Shown here: positions 37,198 through 46,653 of the stretch, piece by piece | Position numbering within the stretch: the first letter of the stretch is position 1 | Layout: every line of letters starts with the position of its first letter | Translations under genes and position numbers: made by a program | Assembly (NCBI GenBank): GCA_003280185.1 | Contig: QCFP01000003.1 | Location: forward strand, 1 to 47,689 | DNA length: 47,689 nucleotides | Reading direction: 5' to 3' | DNA from: Prochlorococcus sp. AG-363-L02 | GTDB taxonomy: Bacteria; Cyanobacteriota; Cyanobacteriia; PCC-6307; Cyanobiaceae | Notes under the pieces: model-generated | Told to the model about the DNA's origin: nothing | Seen by the model: only the letters and a program-made list of their open reading frames with translations | The model's database searches: none

Positions 37198-37566
37198 ATG
37201 TCTAAAAAACGGAAGCGGATTAGCCGAAGAAGACTTGCTGGCCAAAGGGTCTTAGCTCATGTTCCTACATACCATCTTGAAACAGGAGAACATAAGCCTG
37301 TCACAGCTGCGAGACGTTACATAGCTGAAGCAGGTCTTAAATCACCAGCATTAATTAATGTTCGTCGAAACGAACACACAACAGATAGATATTTCTGGGG
37401 TGAAAAAGGTCTATTCAGTGCCCAATATGCTGAGGAAAATCATTTCCTTTTCCCAGCTTTAAGGAACATTGTTGATTCAGTAGGTGAAGCAAACATGTTC
37501 GAAGGATTAGAGCTCACAGCTGATGATTGGGAAGAGATTGAAGAATACGAATATGCTTTTGTTTAA
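37198..37566 (+). CDS. DUF3155 family protein
   Basis: 122 residues. It begins MSKKRKRISRRRLAGQRVL, a strongly basic stretch, continues YHLETGEHKPVTAARRYIAE, and ends in an acidic tail rich in Glu (DDWEEIEEYEY). This matches the cyanobacterial DUF3155 family as I recall it, which has no known function. AGGAGG at 37183-37188 is the clearest ribosome site in the window, spaced nine bases before the ATG. Its stop TAA shares bases with the stop of the convergent esterase gene. Confidence 0.75.
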   Translation: MSKKRKRISRRRLAGQRVLAHVPTYHLETGEHKPVTAARRYIAEAGLKSPALINVRRNEHTTDRYFWGEKGLFSAQYAEENHFLFPALRNIVDSVGEANMFEGLELTADDWEEIEEYEYAFV

Positions 37567-38222
37567 CCGAGACGACCTACAAACAAACTCTTAATTGCTT
37601 CCTGAATTTGAGGGTTGATTTCATCCGGGATCCCATGCCCACCATCAAAAAGAAAAGCCTTGTTAGCAATTTGATTTGCAACTAGTGAAGCAATTAATAG
37701 CTCTGCGGCTGAGGGTGGAACTACATCGTCAGATTTACCATGAAAAACAACCACAGGAGGCATAGTTGTTTTAGCTGACCAACCTGGGTGAGGGTAACCA
37801 CTACAAGAAATTATTCCAGCAAGAGGCAAATTACTACCAGTTGCAATTGCCATTGCACCTCCTTGAGAGAACCCAAGTAAAATCGTTTCAGAAAGCGAGA
37901 TCTCGATGGTCTCTAGATCCAACAAACGCCTCGAAAGTTCCTTAACAGCCTCAGGGACAGCATCCCAATCTGGAGGGAAGAGTCCATACCACTGACGTCC
38001 ATATCCGCTTGGATGTTTTTGAGGTGCTCTTAGAGCTATCAATTCAACAGGGAAGGGTATTCCTTCCAAAAGGCTCTTTCCCAAGGGGATTAGATCATCA
38101 ACATCTGCGCCCCAACCATGTAAGAGGACCAATCGACGAGTCGCTCCATCAGGACTATTACAAAAAAGATCTGCGATCACAGCAAAATATTTGGAGGTTT
38201 GAAAGTTAGGTTGGGCCAACAA
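37563..38222 (-). CDS. Alpha/beta hydrolase, phospholipase/carboxylesterase family (YpfH-like)
   Basis: About 219 residues from a TTG at 38222. The open frame extends to a TTG at 38282, but that would overlap the purH start by 35 bases, and a GTG at 38180 is another option. The oxyanion segment RLVLLHGWGADVDDL, the nucleophile Ser in LLGFSQGGAMA, Asp in FHGKSDDVVP and His in DGGHGIP form an intact catalytic triad. These enzymes cleave short esters or thioesters; the substrate is unknown. It is divergent from purH and convergent with DUF3155. Confidence 0.82.
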   Translation of the reverse strand: MLAQPNFQTSKYFAVIADLFCNSPDGATRRLVLLHGWGADVDDLIPLGKSLLEGIPFPVELIALRAPQKHPSGYGRQWYGLFPPDWDAVPEAVKELSRRLLDLETIEISLSETILLGFSQGGAMAIATGSNLPLAGIISCSGYPHPGWSAKTTMPPVVVFHGKSDDVVPPSAAELLIASLVANQIANKAFLFDGGHGIPDEINPQIQEAIKSLFVGRLG

Positions 38223-38247
38223 ACCTTGAAGACCCCTATCGAATCGA

Positions 38248-39810
38248 ATGTCCCCAACAGCATTATTGAGCGTATCTAACAAAAGTGGTTTAGTGCATTT
38301 AGCAAAAAGCCTTCACGAAGTTCATGGATTCGAACTTTTATCTAGCGGTGGTACTGCAAACGCACTAGAAGAAGCAGGCTTAAATGTCCTAAGAGTTTCC
38401 GAATATACAGGTGCACCAGAAATTCTCGAAGGCAGGGTAAAAACCTTACACCCCAGGATCCATGGAGGGATTCTTGCTAAAAGGGGCGAGCCATCACATG
38501 AATCAGATATAAAGCAGCAGGAAATCTCTCTAATAGATTTAGTAGTGGTGAATCTTTATCCATTTACCGAAACAATCGCAAATCCAGAATCTGACTTTTT
38601 AGATGGAATTGAAAATATTGACATCGGGGGGCCAGCAATGATTCGGGCAGCTGCAAAAAACCATTTACATGTATCAGTTCTTACAAGCCCAAATCAATAC
38701 GAAGAATTTCTTGCAGAGCTTAAAGAAAACAATGGAGATATCACAACAGAGTTTCGCCTAAAACTTGCTCTTGAAGCTTTTGAACACACTGCCTCATATG
38801 ACGTTGCGATAAGCAATTGGCTCAAAGAAAAATTTCAGGGGGAACCATCAACATGGCTGGAAGCAAGGCCTTTGAAACAAAAACTTCGCTATGGAGAAAA
38901 CCCTCATCAAAAGGCCTCTTGGTATAGCGAAAAGCTTTCTGGTTGGGGCGCAGTTAAGCAACTCCAAGGCAAAGAACTAAGTACAAATAATCTTCTAGAT
39001 CTTGATGCAGCTCTTTCTACAGTTCGAGAGTTTGGATATGGAGATAGTTCCCTTTCTCAAGCTCTGCAACCAGCTGCCGTAATTATCAAACATACCAATC
39101 CATGTGGTGTTGGTATTGGCAATGATCTTTTTGAAGCTTTTGGCAAAGCACTAAGTGCGGACTCAGTAAGTGCATTTGGAGGAATAGTTGCACTTAATAC
39201 TGAAGTTGATGAATCAACGGCAAAAGACCTTACTAAACTATTTCTTGAATGCGTTGTCGCACCAAAATTCTCACAAAAAGCTATCGAAATCCTTTCCAGT
39301 AAAACTAACTTGCGCCTATTAGAGCTTAACCAAAAAGCAATCATATCTTCAGACAATCAACAGATAAGAAGCATCCTAGGAGGTGCATTAATTCAAGAGT
39401 TAGATAATAAGGCAAGTGATCCATCTTTATGGAAGACTGTAACCGATAGGAAACCAACAGAAAAACAAAAAGATGACCTAAGGTTTGCCTGGAATGTTGT
39501 TAAACATGTTCGTTCAAACGCAATCTTAATTGCAAAAGCAGGAAAAACTCTTGGGATAGGCGCAGGGCAAATGAATAGAGTTGGCTCTGCAAAAATAGCC
39601 ATTGAAGCTGCTGGGGAAGAAGCAAAGGGAGCTGTACTTGCAAGCGATGGTTTTTTTCCTTTTAACGATACAGTTCATCTCGCAGCACAACATGGAATCG
39701 AAGCAATAGTGCAACCTGGAGGGAGCATTAGAGATAAGGACTCTATAAGTGCTTGCAATCAATTTGGAATTTCAATGCTTACAACTGGGACCAGGCATTT
39801 CCTTCATTAA
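38248..39810 (+). CDS. purH: Bifunctional AICAR transformylase / IMP cyclohydrolase
   Basis: 520 residues, normal. The N-terminal cyclohydrolase (MGS-like) domain shows [33 protein letters not shown] and [13 protein letters not shown]. The C-terminal transformylase domain has [27 protein letters not shown] and the ending RHFLH. It completes the last two steps of purine synthesis to IMP, using formyl-tetrahydrofolate. It starts head-to-head with the esterase gene, so the two promoters must be tightly packed. Confidence 0.97.
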   Translation: MSPTALLSVSNKSGLVHLAKSLHEVHGFELLSSGGTANALEEAGLNVLRVSEYTGAPEILEGRVKTLHPRIHGGILAKRGEPSHESDIKQQEISLIDLVVVNLYPFTETIANPESDFLDGIENIDIGGPAMIRAAAKNHLHVSVLTSPNQYEEFLAELKENNGDITTEFRLKLALEAFEHTASYDVAISNWLKEKFQGEPSTWLEARPLKQKLRYGENPHQKASWYSEKLSGWGAVKQLQGKELSTNNLLDLDAALSTVREFGYGDSSLSQALQPAAVIIKHTNPCGVGIGNDLFEAFGKALSADSVSAFGGIVALNTEVDESTAKDLTKLFLECVVAPKFSQKAIEILSSKTNLRLLELNQKAIISSDNQQIRSILGGALIQELDNKASDPSLWKTVTDRKPTEKQKDDLRFAWNVVKHVRSNAILIAKAGKTLGIGAGQMNRVGSAKIAIEAAGEEAKGAVLASDGFFPFNDTVHLAAQHGIEAIVQPGGSIRDKDSISACNQFGISMLTTGTRHFLH

Positions 39811-39835
39811 AAGCAACTAACGAGACAAAATAAGC

Positions 39836-39869
39836 AAATTTAGTACCAATAAATTTATGCTAAATTTTT
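39836..39869. terminator. Possible purH terminator hairpin
   Basis: AAATTTAG (39836-39843) pairs with CTAAATTT (39860-39867) around a 16-base loop, and the 3' arm runs on into two further T, making TTTTT. It lies 25 bases past the purH stop in the 113-bp spacer that converges on the DoxX gene. The stem is AT-rich and the loop long, so confidence is low. Confidence 0.35.
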
Positions 39870-39923
39870 ACAGCTTTTAAGCCTAGGAGAGCTAAGTTTA
39901 GTTAATCAATCTGCAACAAGTAC

Positions 39924-40535
39924 TCATCTAGTCGCCCCTTTCTTTTGAGGATAATAAGTGATTTTATTAGTCTTCCTTGCAGCAGAAAGCCTTCCAGGGC
40001 CTGCACATAAAAAATAGAAAAATATAGCTGCATAAACAGCAGATAATTCAAAAGCATAGTTATGCCCCTCAACAACGGCCAACGGGAAGCCTTCTAAACC
40101 TGTATCAAGTAAATGAAACGGAATTGCAAATAGCATGGTCGAGAGCAGCCCAAGCGCAGACAATCTTGCAAAAAAGCCTATTGCCAGACCTATTGGGCAA
40201 ACCAACTGGGTGGCTGCTGCTGCAAAGGTCCAAATAATTGGATCGCCAGGGAGGAAGCCAAAATATTTGCCAACAACAAACTCAGAAAAGCCTTGAGGAT
40301 CCTGAAACTTTTCGAGTCCGTGATGCACCATCATCACACTAACTAGAACTCTCAACACAAAAATTGCCAGCTCTCCCGTGATATTTACAGCATTATCCGA
40401 AGAGGTGTTATCAACTACAACCTCAACCCTTTGAGGAGCAGAAGCTGCGTTGAGCTTGGGGGAAATCTCAACATTTGGCTCTTGGGGCTTAGGAGACTCG
40501 GCGTCAGACATCTTCATTAGATATTTCAAAGACAT
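39924..40535 (-). CDS. DoxX-family membrane protein
   Basis: 203 residues if the ATG at 40535 is used; internal ATGs at 40517 and 40511 give slightly shorter forms, and none has a good ribosome site. After a hydrophilic, Pro/Glu-rich N-terminus (about 1-50) come four membrane segments. LRVLVSVMMVHHGLEKFQDP and LVCPIGLAIGFFARLSALG are DoxX-like, and the end is basic. DoxX proteins form membrane redox or oxidoreductase partners in some bacteria, but this member's role is unknown. It lies downstream of ispH on the same strand after a 133-bp spacer. Confidence 0.8.
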   Translation of the reverse strand: MSLKYLMKMSDAESPKPQEPNVEISPKLNAASAPQRVEVVVDNTSSDNAVNITGELAIFVLRVLVSVMMVHHGLEKFQDPQGFSEFVVGKYFGFLPGDPIIWTFAAAATQLVCPIGLAIGFFARLSALGLLSTMLFAIPFHLLDTGLEGFPLAVVEGHNYAFELSAVYAAIFFYFLCAGPGRLSAARKTNKITYYPQKKGATR

Positions 40536-40668
40536 ACTAGAGAAGCAAATTCAATTTCAGGCACGAAAAATATTGAAAGTTTCTATCCATTTCCAATTAT
40601 CTTGACAGGAGGAGGGGCTTCCCCGCAGACCATTTTAAACACTAAATAATATTTTCTGTCTTTATTTG

Positions 40669-41874
40669 CTAGCCAAAGCTCTTCTCGCTCAGAGAAATTA
40701 TTTTTTGAATTACATGCTCTACAACTCGATCAGGAGTTGAGGCTCCTGAAGTAATACCAACGTTTATGTCTCCTTCCGGGAGAAAGTTCTGTTCACAAAC
40801 CATTTCCTTCCCAAGGGGTTTATGAGTAATGCTATTTTCATCAGCAATCCTCTCAGGTGTATCTATATGAAACGATCTAATTCCACGACTAATTGCAATC
40901 TCCTGCAAGTGAGTTGTATTAGATGAATTAAATCCTCCTATAACTACTAAAAGGTCTAATTTCTCATCAACCAAAGAAAACATCGCATCTTGTCTTTCTT
41001 CAGTAGCATCACAAATGGTATTAAATGCTAGAAAATGGTTACTCAAAGAAGAAGGTCCATACTTAGACAACATTGTTCTCTCGAATAAACGCCCTATCTC
41101 CTCAGTCTCGCTTTTCAACATTGTAGTCTGATTCGCCACGCCTAAACGCTGAAGATCCCTATCTGGATCAAACCCTGGAGAACAAGCCTTAGCAAATCGC
41201 TGCATAAACATTTCGCGATCTCCTCTACCAAGAATATATTCAGCAACATATTCAGCTTCATCAAGATCTAGAACAACAAGATAAGTTCCTGCAAAAGAAC
41301 TAGTTGCCAAGGTTTCCTCATGCTTAAACTTGCCATGAATAATGGAAGTAAAAGTATGTTTCTTATGCTTTTCTACGGTATGCCAAACCTTAGAGACCCA
41401 AGGACATGTAGTGTCAATAATATGACAACCACGCTCATGCAGTAGTTGCATTTCCTGCACTGTTGCACCAAATGCAGGAAGTATTACAACATCTCCGTCA
41501 CTGACTTCTGAAAAATCCTTCACCCCTCCCTCTGCAGAAATAAAACGAACATTCATCCCCCTTAAGTGATCATTTACTGAAGGGTTGTGAATAATTTCAT
41601 TAGTAATCCAAATACGCTCATTGGGATAATGTCGTCTAGTTTCATAAGCCATTGCGACAGCTCTTTCCACTCCCCAACAGAAGCCAAAGGCCTCAGCCAG
41701 TTTCACCTGCAATCTTCCATGCTTCAAGGAATATCCGTTGTCTCGAATTGAAGTTATCAAGCTACTCTGATAGGCCTTCTCTAGTTCTTGTGCTCTTTTA
41801 GCTGGTGACCCGAACCCTCGTCTGTTATATCTCTCGGAATGGTGCAAAGAACGCTTAAAAGCTTGAGTATCCAT
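40669..41874 (-). CDS. ispH: 4-hydroxy-3-methylbut-2-enyl diphosphate reductase
   Basis: 401 residues, the long cyanobacterial/plant form with an N-terminal extension of about 55 residues. The three iron-sulfur Cys are in [12 protein letters not shown] (C66), [11 protein letters not shown] and [11 protein letters not shown]. It carries out the last step of the MEP pathway, giving IPP and DMAPP for carotenoids, phytol and quinones, with electrons from ferredoxin. It lies downstream of the amt terminator on the same strand, so it must have its own promoter in 41875-41915 or within the hairpin region. Confidence 0.96.
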   Translation of the reverse strand: MDTQAFKRSLHHSERYNRRGFGSPAKRAQELEKAYQSSLITSIRDNGYSLKHGRLQVKLAEAFGFCWGVERAVAMAYETRRHYPNERIWITNEIIHNPSVNDHLRGMNVRFISAEGGVKDFSEVSDGDVVILPAFGATVQEMQLLHERGCHIIDTTCPWVSKVWHTVEKHKKHTFTSIIHGKFKHEETLATSSFAGTYLVVLDLDEAEYVAEYILGRGDREMFMQRFAKACSPGFDPDRDLQRLGVANQTTMLKSETEEIGRLFERTMLSKYGPSSLSNHFLAFNTICDATEERQDAMFSLVDEKLDLLVVIGGFNSSNTTHLQEIAISRGIRSFHIDTPERIADENSITHKPLGKEMVCEQNFLPEGDINVGITSGASTPDRVVEHVIQKIISLSEKSFG

Positions 41875-41915
41875 TTCTATTTCATCAATAGGGTTTCCAT
41901 AGTAATTCTATTCTC

Positions 41916-41968
41916 TTCATTTCATCAAAAAAGCCTGGCGTAAAGCCAGGCTTTTTTGATGAAATGAA
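41916..41968 (-). terminator. Long 24-bp perfect hairpin terminator after amt
   Basis: Two 24-base arms (41916-41939 and 41945-41968) are perfect inverted copies around the 5-base loop GTAAA. The core is GCCTGGC next to six A, mirrored by GCCAGGC and six T, so it is a strong intrinsic terminator in both directions. It starts three bases beyond the amt stop. The extended outer stem (beyond the T-run) is unusual. It would also insulate ispH from amt transcription. Confidence 0.9.
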
Positions 41969-41971
41969 AGT

Positions 41972-43435
41972 TCAGTTACCTGAAGAAGCAAAGTCCGGAT
42001 ATGCCTCCATTCCATGCTCACCTATATCGAGGCCGGCGATCTCTTCTGCTTCGTTGACACGAATACCACCAAAGAAGCTTCCGATCACCTTCCAAGCAAC
42101 CCAACAAGTGACCACTGTCCAGAGTGCATATGCAACACACCCAACAAACTGAATCCAAAGTTGACCTATGCCTCCACCTGTAAGTAGACCCAAACCAGCA
42201 CCAGAACCTTGGATGTCATAGCCCCATAAACCTATAACTAATGTTCCCCAGATTCCACAGACTCCGTGAACAGAGAAAGCTCCAACGGGATCATCAATAC
42301 CAAATGAATCCAATGCAGAAACAGAGAAAACAACGATAACTCCACCAATTAATCCAGCTAACCAAGCACCTCCCATAGTTAAGTTTGCACAGCCAGCAGT
42401 AATGCTTACCAAGCCTGCAAGGATTCCATTGATGATCATTGTCAAATCTGGCTTACCAGAAGTAAGAGTTGAAACAATGGTTGCACCAATTGCTCCTCCA
42501 GCAGCAGCAAGAGTAGTTGTCACTGCTACATAAGGAACCCACTGATCCATTGCCAACTGTGATCCTGGGTTGAACCCATACCAGCCGATCCAGAGAACAA
42601 GGGCTCCCAGCGTGGCAATCGCCATGTTGTGCCCAGGCATGGCCTGTGCTTTCCCATTAACAAACTTACCTATACGTGGGCCTAAAAGCATTGCACCAAC
42701 TAAACCTGCCCAAGCCCCTACTGAGTGAACAATGGATGATCCAGCAAAATCAATAAAACCTGCCTCACTGAGCCAACCACCATTCCATTGCCAACTACCC
42801 GAAATCGGATAGATAAAAGCAGTTAGAACTAATGAAAAAACAACAAACTCACCAAACTTGACTCGTTCGGCAACCAATCCAGAAACAATGGTTGCTGCTG
42901 TTCCTGCAAAAGCAGCTTGGAAAAGAAAGTCAACTGTTGGGACTAGGCCTGCTTCTCCAATCAACTCAGGGGTTACTGAAGGATCAAAAAACAAACCACT
43001 AAAATAAAGCCAACCTGCTGCTACAGGGTCTCCATACATGATTGAGTAGCCCACGAACCAATAAGCCGTTACGGCAAGAGCAAAAACAAAAAGGTTTTTG
43101 GCCAAAATGTTCACTGCATTTTTTTGCCGACACATTCCTGCTTCAACCATTGCGAATCCCGCATTCATAAAGATGACAAGGATGGTTGCAACTAATAACC
43201 AGAGGTTGTTCGCTAGAAATGCTGCATTCAACTCAGGCAAATCAGAAGCATGTGCCGAGAGATTGAAAAGACCTAAACCAAGAAAAGCTAGTGGAACACA
43301 AGCCAGCCACATCAGAGAACGGTGGGAGCCAATCCCCCGGATACTTCTCAAAAGGAGCATTGGCCCCTCCAGAAGGCTTGCCTCCTGGAGACGCCCGTTG
43401 CGTCGCCTAGTGGGCGAATGCAGAGCTGTCGTCAT
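41972..43435 (-). CDS. amt: Ammonium transporter (Amt1 type)
   Basis: 487 residues from the ATG at 43435. The frame continues upstream to 43489, but that part overlaps promoter DNA. An N-terminal stretch with a signal-like segment (WLACVPLAFLGLGLFNLSAHA) precedes eleven membrane helices. FMNAGFAMVEAGMCRQKN, AGSSIVHSVGAWAGLVGA with the pore His, and DPVGAFSVHGVCGIWGTL with the second His are diagnostic. It takes up ammonium and is normally under nitrogen control. A visible NtcA promoter and terminator flank it, so it appears monocistronic. Confidence 0.96.
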   Translation of the reverse strand: MTTALHSPTRRRNGRLQEASLLEGPMLLLRSIRGIGSHRSLMWLACVPLAFLGLGLFNLSAHASDLPELNAAFLANNLWLLVATILVIFMNAGFAMVEAGMCRQKNAVNILAKNLFVFALAVTAYWFVGYSIMYGDPVAAGWLYFSGLFFDPSVTPELIGEAGLVPTVDFLFQAAFAGTAATIVSGLVAERVKFGEFVVFSLVLTAFIYPISGSWQWNGGWLSEAGFIDFAGSSIVHSVGAWAGLVGAMLLGPRIGKFVNGKAQAMPGHNMAIATLGALVLWIGWYGFNPGSQLAMDQWVPYVAVTTTLAAAGGAIGATIVSTLTSGKPDLTMIINGILAGLVSITAGCANLTMGGAWLAGLIGGVIVVFSVSALDSFGIDDPVGAFSVHGVCGIWGTLVIGLWGYDIQGSGAGLGLLTGGGIGQLWIQFVGCVAYALWTVVTCWVAWKVIGSFFGGIRVNEAEEIAGLDIGEHGMEAYPDFASSGN

Positions 43436-43503
43436 CGGAAATTGAACGCTATAAATAGTTTTGAACCTAATAAAAGTAATTAAGTTCAAAGGGTACGGCT
43501 ACA

Positions 43504-43545
43504 AATATGATCACAAGTCAAGACTAGGCAAGTATTGATTTATAC
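43504..43545 (-). promoter_or_regulatory. NtcA-activated promoter of amt
   Basis: On the minus strand GTATAAATCAATAC (43545 to 43532) is a perfect GTA-N8-TAC NtcA box. Exactly 22 bases later lies CATATT (43509 to 43504), a fair -10 box, so both spacing and orientation match the class II NtcA promoters of cyanobacteria. Transcription would then start near 43497, giving a leader of about 60 bases before the amt ATG. Activation under nitrogen limitation is the established behaviour of this promoter class. Confidence 0.85.
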
Positions 43546-43603
43546 CGAATTTAATCTTTTCTTACCAAAATCAACACAAAGAATACCTAAGAAAAAATAT
43601 CTT

Positions 43604-44362
43604 TCAAGCGGTTTGTTTTTTTAGATATGGACGTTTACCTTCCCAAGTGATCTGATCACGAGAAAAACCAAAGCAGCAAGGTATCACTTCTACACCTGCT
43701 GCTAAAGCAATTCGAAAAAGCTTTCCATATTCTGGATCGGCTAGATCTCCTGGAGCAAAAGACTCAACATCCATCCTGCTTAAGCAGGGAAGCAAAACAG
43801 CTCGTGAGTCTGGCAAGACATCAACAAGCTCTCTTAAATGCTTTTGGCCTCTTTCTGTAACCGTGTCAGGGAAGAGAGCAACTAAAGATTCAGTCCATGT
43901 CGTGTTTTTAACCTCTACATAAATCTGCCGAATATCCTTGGCAGATTCAAAAGGTTTTAGAAGCAAATCAATACGGCTCCTCTTCTCCTTGCCATATGGA
44001 ACTTCTTTTTGGATTTGAGAAATGGGACCTAATTCTTGTTCTAACAATCCAGCTTCTATGGCAAAGCGAACCAGCGAATTAGACAAGTGAGTATTAACTC
44101 CAACCCAACACTTTGATCCATTACTTGAAGAAACTTCTGCTTGCTCCCAAGTCCAAGCAAGCTTTCGAGTAGGAGAAGGGGCATGCCTTAGCCTGACTCT
44201 CCCACCATTGCAAAGGATTCCTTTCATTGGACCAGTATTAGGGCAATGAGATGTAACAACATCACCATTCGTTAATTCCACATCAGCCAGGAAACGCTTA
44301 TATCGCCTAAGCAAAATCCCCTCTTCAAGGGGCGGGAAAGTAATAAGGGTCTTGCCAATCAT
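43604..44362 (-). CDS. sfsA: SfsA-family protein (sugar fermentation stimulation)
   Basis: 252 residues. The N-terminus GILLRRYKRFLADVEL with CPNTGPMKG, the EVPYGKEKRSRIDLLL stretch and the YVEVKNTTW catalytic-like strand are SfsA markers. The C-terminus has ALFPDTVTERGQKHLREL. The E-V-K core resembles a nuclease fold and the family binds DNA, but its cellular role is unsettled. It lies downstream of the amt promoter region on the same strand, and divergent from murJ with an 80-bp spacer. Confidence 0.9.
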   Translation of the reverse strand: MIGKTLITFPPLEEGILLRRYKRFLADVELTNGDVVTSHCPNTGPMKGILCNGGRVRLRHAPSPTRKLAWTWEQAEVSSSNGSKCWVGVNTHLSNSLVRFAIEAGLLEQELGPISQIQKEVPYGKEKRSRIDLLLKPFESAKDIRQIYVEVKNTTWTESLVALFPDTVTERGQKHLRELVDVLPDSRAVLLPCLSRMDVESFAPGDLADPEYGKLFRIALAAGVEVIPCCFGFSRDQITWEGKRPYLKKQTA

Positions 44363-44442
44363 TAGGACTTAAAAAATATTGAGATCATGTCCTTCCTTAA
44401 TGAAATCTGGCAAAAGTAAATTAAAGCGGACAAGATTAGCGA

Positions 44443-46050
44443 ATGGCAAAGTCCCTTAAACGAATATCTCTAATTGTCACTCTAGGGACCCTGCTTAGCA
44501 AGGCTGGCGGATTGGCTAGACAACTTGTCATTGCAGCTGCATTTGGCGTAGGCGCTGCTTATGAGGCCTTTAATTATGCATATGTTATTCCTGGCTTCCT
44601 TTTGGTAATTCTTGGAGGCATCAACGGGCCATTTCATAGCGCAATGGTTAGCGTTTTAAGCAAAAGGCCAAAAAACGAAAGCCCAAAAATACTTACTAGA
44701 TTAAACACTTTAGTAAGTACATTACTAGGCTTTTTCACTCTAATAATACTAGTTTTTGCAGATCCATTAATTCACCTTGTAGGTCCAGGTCTAAGCACTA
44801 ATTTACATGAAATCGCAGTAATTCAACTGCGAATAATGTCTCCTATCGCATTTCTCGCAGGCTTGATAGGGCTTGGGTTTGGGACCCTTAATGCGACTAA
44901 CCAATTTTGGATCCCCGCGATCTCACCATTAATGTCTAGCTTGGCAATAATTGTTGGAGTAGCCTTCCTTTGGATTCGACTTGGTTCGGAAATAGCGTCT
45001 AACCAATTTGCACTTCAAGGAGGAATTGTTCTTGCTTGTGCTGCATTAGCAGGTGCTCTTTTGCAATGGGTAATTCAATTACCAGGATTAATTAGCCAAG
45101 GGTTTAATGCTATGAGAGTCTCCTGGGATTGGAAATATCCTGGGGTAATGGATGTCTGGAAAGTAATGGGTCCAGCTACTCTTTCTTCCGGGATGCTCCA
45201 AATAAATGTTTTTACAGACCTCTTTTTCGCATCAGGAATTATTGGGGCAGCGGCTGGATTGAGCTATGCCACATTCATAATTCAAACACCTTTAGGCTTG
45301 ATTTCGAATGCATTATTAGTACCACTTTTACCAACATTTTCAAAGCTTGCAGGTACAAAAAAATTTATTGAGCTTAAAGAAAGAGTAAGTCAAAGCCTCA
45401 TGCTATCAACTACATCAATGTTTTCTCTAGGGGCTATTTTTATTGCACTTTCCGGACCAATTGTTGCCCTAGTTTATCAACGTGGTGCATTTGATAAAGA
45501 TGCCACAACTTTAGTCGCAAGCTTACTAATTGCTTATGGAATAGGAATGCCCGTATACTTAGCGAGAGATTTACTTGTAAGAGTCTTTTATTCCCTTGAA
45601 GATGCAAAAACACCTTTATTTTTTTCAGCAATTGGAATTGGATTAAATATTTTCTTAGACTGGATATTTGTAGGAGGACCAACTCCGTGGGGAAATCAAT
45701 TTCCCTTTAATTTTGGTGCCATTGGACTAGTTCTTGCAACAGCCGGGGTAAACCTTTTCACCTGTACAGCACTAATAGTTAAATTACAAATACGGCTAAA
45801 TGGTTTACCTCTTAAAACTTGGTGTAAAAACACTCTCAAACTATTTCTATCAGGGCTTTTGTCTGGATTCATTGCCTGGAGTCTTAAAAGTTTTGTCGCA
45901 TGGCCTGAAACAACTATTGGACTATTGCTACAAGTAATCATTTCTACGGCCACAAGTATTGTCTGTTTTGGATTAATTGGCAGCTCATTAAAAATACAAG
46001 CCGTAGAACAAATAAGGATAGAAATCAGGAATCGACTGACCCATCATTAA
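44443..46050 (+). CDS. murJ: Lipid II flippase MurJ (MVF family)
   Basis: 535 residues with about fourteen membrane segments. It begins MAKSLKRISLIVTLGTLLSKAGG and shows the early GLARQLVIAAAFGVG motif. LVYQRGAFDKDAT and ARDLLVRVFYSLEDAKTPL are typical MurJ segments of the second half. It moves lipid II across the inner membrane for peptidoglycan synthesis. The ATG is unambiguous. The 3' end overlaps the convergent small gene by 26 bases. Confidence 0.93.
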   Translation: MAKSLKRISLIVTLGTLLSKAGGLARQLVIAAAFGVGAAYEAFNYAYVIPGFLLVILGGINGPFHSAMVSVLSKRPKNESPKILTRLNTLVSTLLGFFTLIILVFADPLIHLVGPGLSTNLHEIAVIQLRIMSPIAFLAGLIGLGFGTLNATNQFWIPAISPLMSSLAIIVGVAFLWIRLGSEIASNQFALQGGIVLACAALAGALLQWVIQLPGLISQGFNAMRVSWDWKYPGVMDVWKVMGPATLSSGMLQINVFTDLFFASGIIGAAAGLSYATFIIQTPLGLISNALLVPLLPTFSKLAGTKKFIELKERVSQSLMLSTTSMFSLGAIFIALSGPIVALVYQRGAFDKDATTLVASLLIAYGIGMPVYLARDLLVRVFYSLEDAKTPLFFSAIGIGLNIFLDWIFVGGPTPWGNQFPFNFGAIGLVLATAGVNLFTCTALIVKLQIRLNGLPLKTWCKNTLKLFLSGLLSGFIAWSLKSFVAWPETTIGLLLQVIISTATSIVCFGLIGSSLKIQAVEQIRIEIRNRLTHH

Positions 46051-46297
46051 GCTTCACATCGCGATCATCCCGAACCCGAATAGAGAACTCACACCTGTTT
46101 CCTATCAGCTTTGTGGTTTTTGTTGAGACAATGCGTGCTTCAATCCCAAACTCTTGAAAAGCAGTTTCCATTTCTTGTATTAAAGCTTTCTCTACCTGTG
46201 CTTCAGCATCAACGACTTTCCCAATGAGCCGCTCGCCCAAGCGACCTATCCGACGTCGAACGACATCTCTAGCATTGGTGACTTCAATTAAAAGCAC
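46025..46297 (-). CDS. Small cyanobacterial protein of unknown function
   Basis: 90 residues from a GTG at 46297. An ATG at 46299 overlaps it out of frame and stops after three codons, echoing the ATGTG start of hisS. The sequence is well-ordered: LLIEVTNARDVVRRRIGRLG, VVDAEAQVEKALIQEMETA, then FEFGIEA-like and RCEFSIRVRDDRD strands, suggesting a small alpha/beta fold. I cannot name a family, but the composition and the tandem arrangement with two more small minus-strand genes make it a likely real gene. Confidence 0.7.
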   Translation of the reverse strand: MLLIEVTNARDVVRRRIGRLGERLIGKVVDAEAQVEKALIQEMETAFQEFGIEARIVSTKTTKLIGNRCEFSIRVRDDRDVKLNDGSVDS

Positions 46298-46321
46298 ATG
46301 TCTCCAACAATTATCTGCACC

Positions 46322-46612
46322 CTATCTAGAGAAGGGGGCAATAAGGTCAATCAAATCATGAACCTGACTTGAAGGTATTAATTCTCCTAGTGATAGTTGG
46401 CTTTTACCGCCAGCTATGGAAACTTGTACCGAAGCGAGTGCCTTCTCAACTGCAAGCTCTGGACCATCCTCAAGGCGGACCAAACACTCAATAGCCAGTG
46501 ATTTTGCAACCCCTGCGTCCCCTAAATAAAGGTGCCAATTAGCAATCTGAATGTAAAGCTGATCAGCAATAGAAGCTTCCAGGTCCTTTAAATAGGCTTG
46601 GTCAATACTCAT
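46322..46612 (-). CDS. DUF3181-like cyanobacterial protein
   Basis: 96 residues. The core ASIADQLYIQIANWHLYLGDA followed by GVAKSLAIECLVRLEDGPE is close to what I recall of the DUF3181 family, found in cyanobacteria without known function. It is mostly helical and has no signal or membrane segment. It lies 24 bases upstream of the GTG of the next small gene, in one likely transcript with the 2-helix membrane protein before it. The family name is from memory and not verified. Confidence 0.68.
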   Translation of the reverse strand: MSIDQAYLKDLEASIADQLYIQIANWHLYLGDAGVAKSLAIECLVRLEDGPELAVEKALASVQVSIAGGKSQLSLGELIPSSQVHDLIDLIAPFSR

Positions 46613-46653
46613 AAGAAGCCTTGTGTAGAAAATTTTTGTTACTCAGAAAAAGT

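Noticed and set aside
43098..43445. Plus-strand 115-codon frame opposite amt
   Set aside because: It is fully antisense to the N-terminal part of the ammonium transporter and has no family resemblance.
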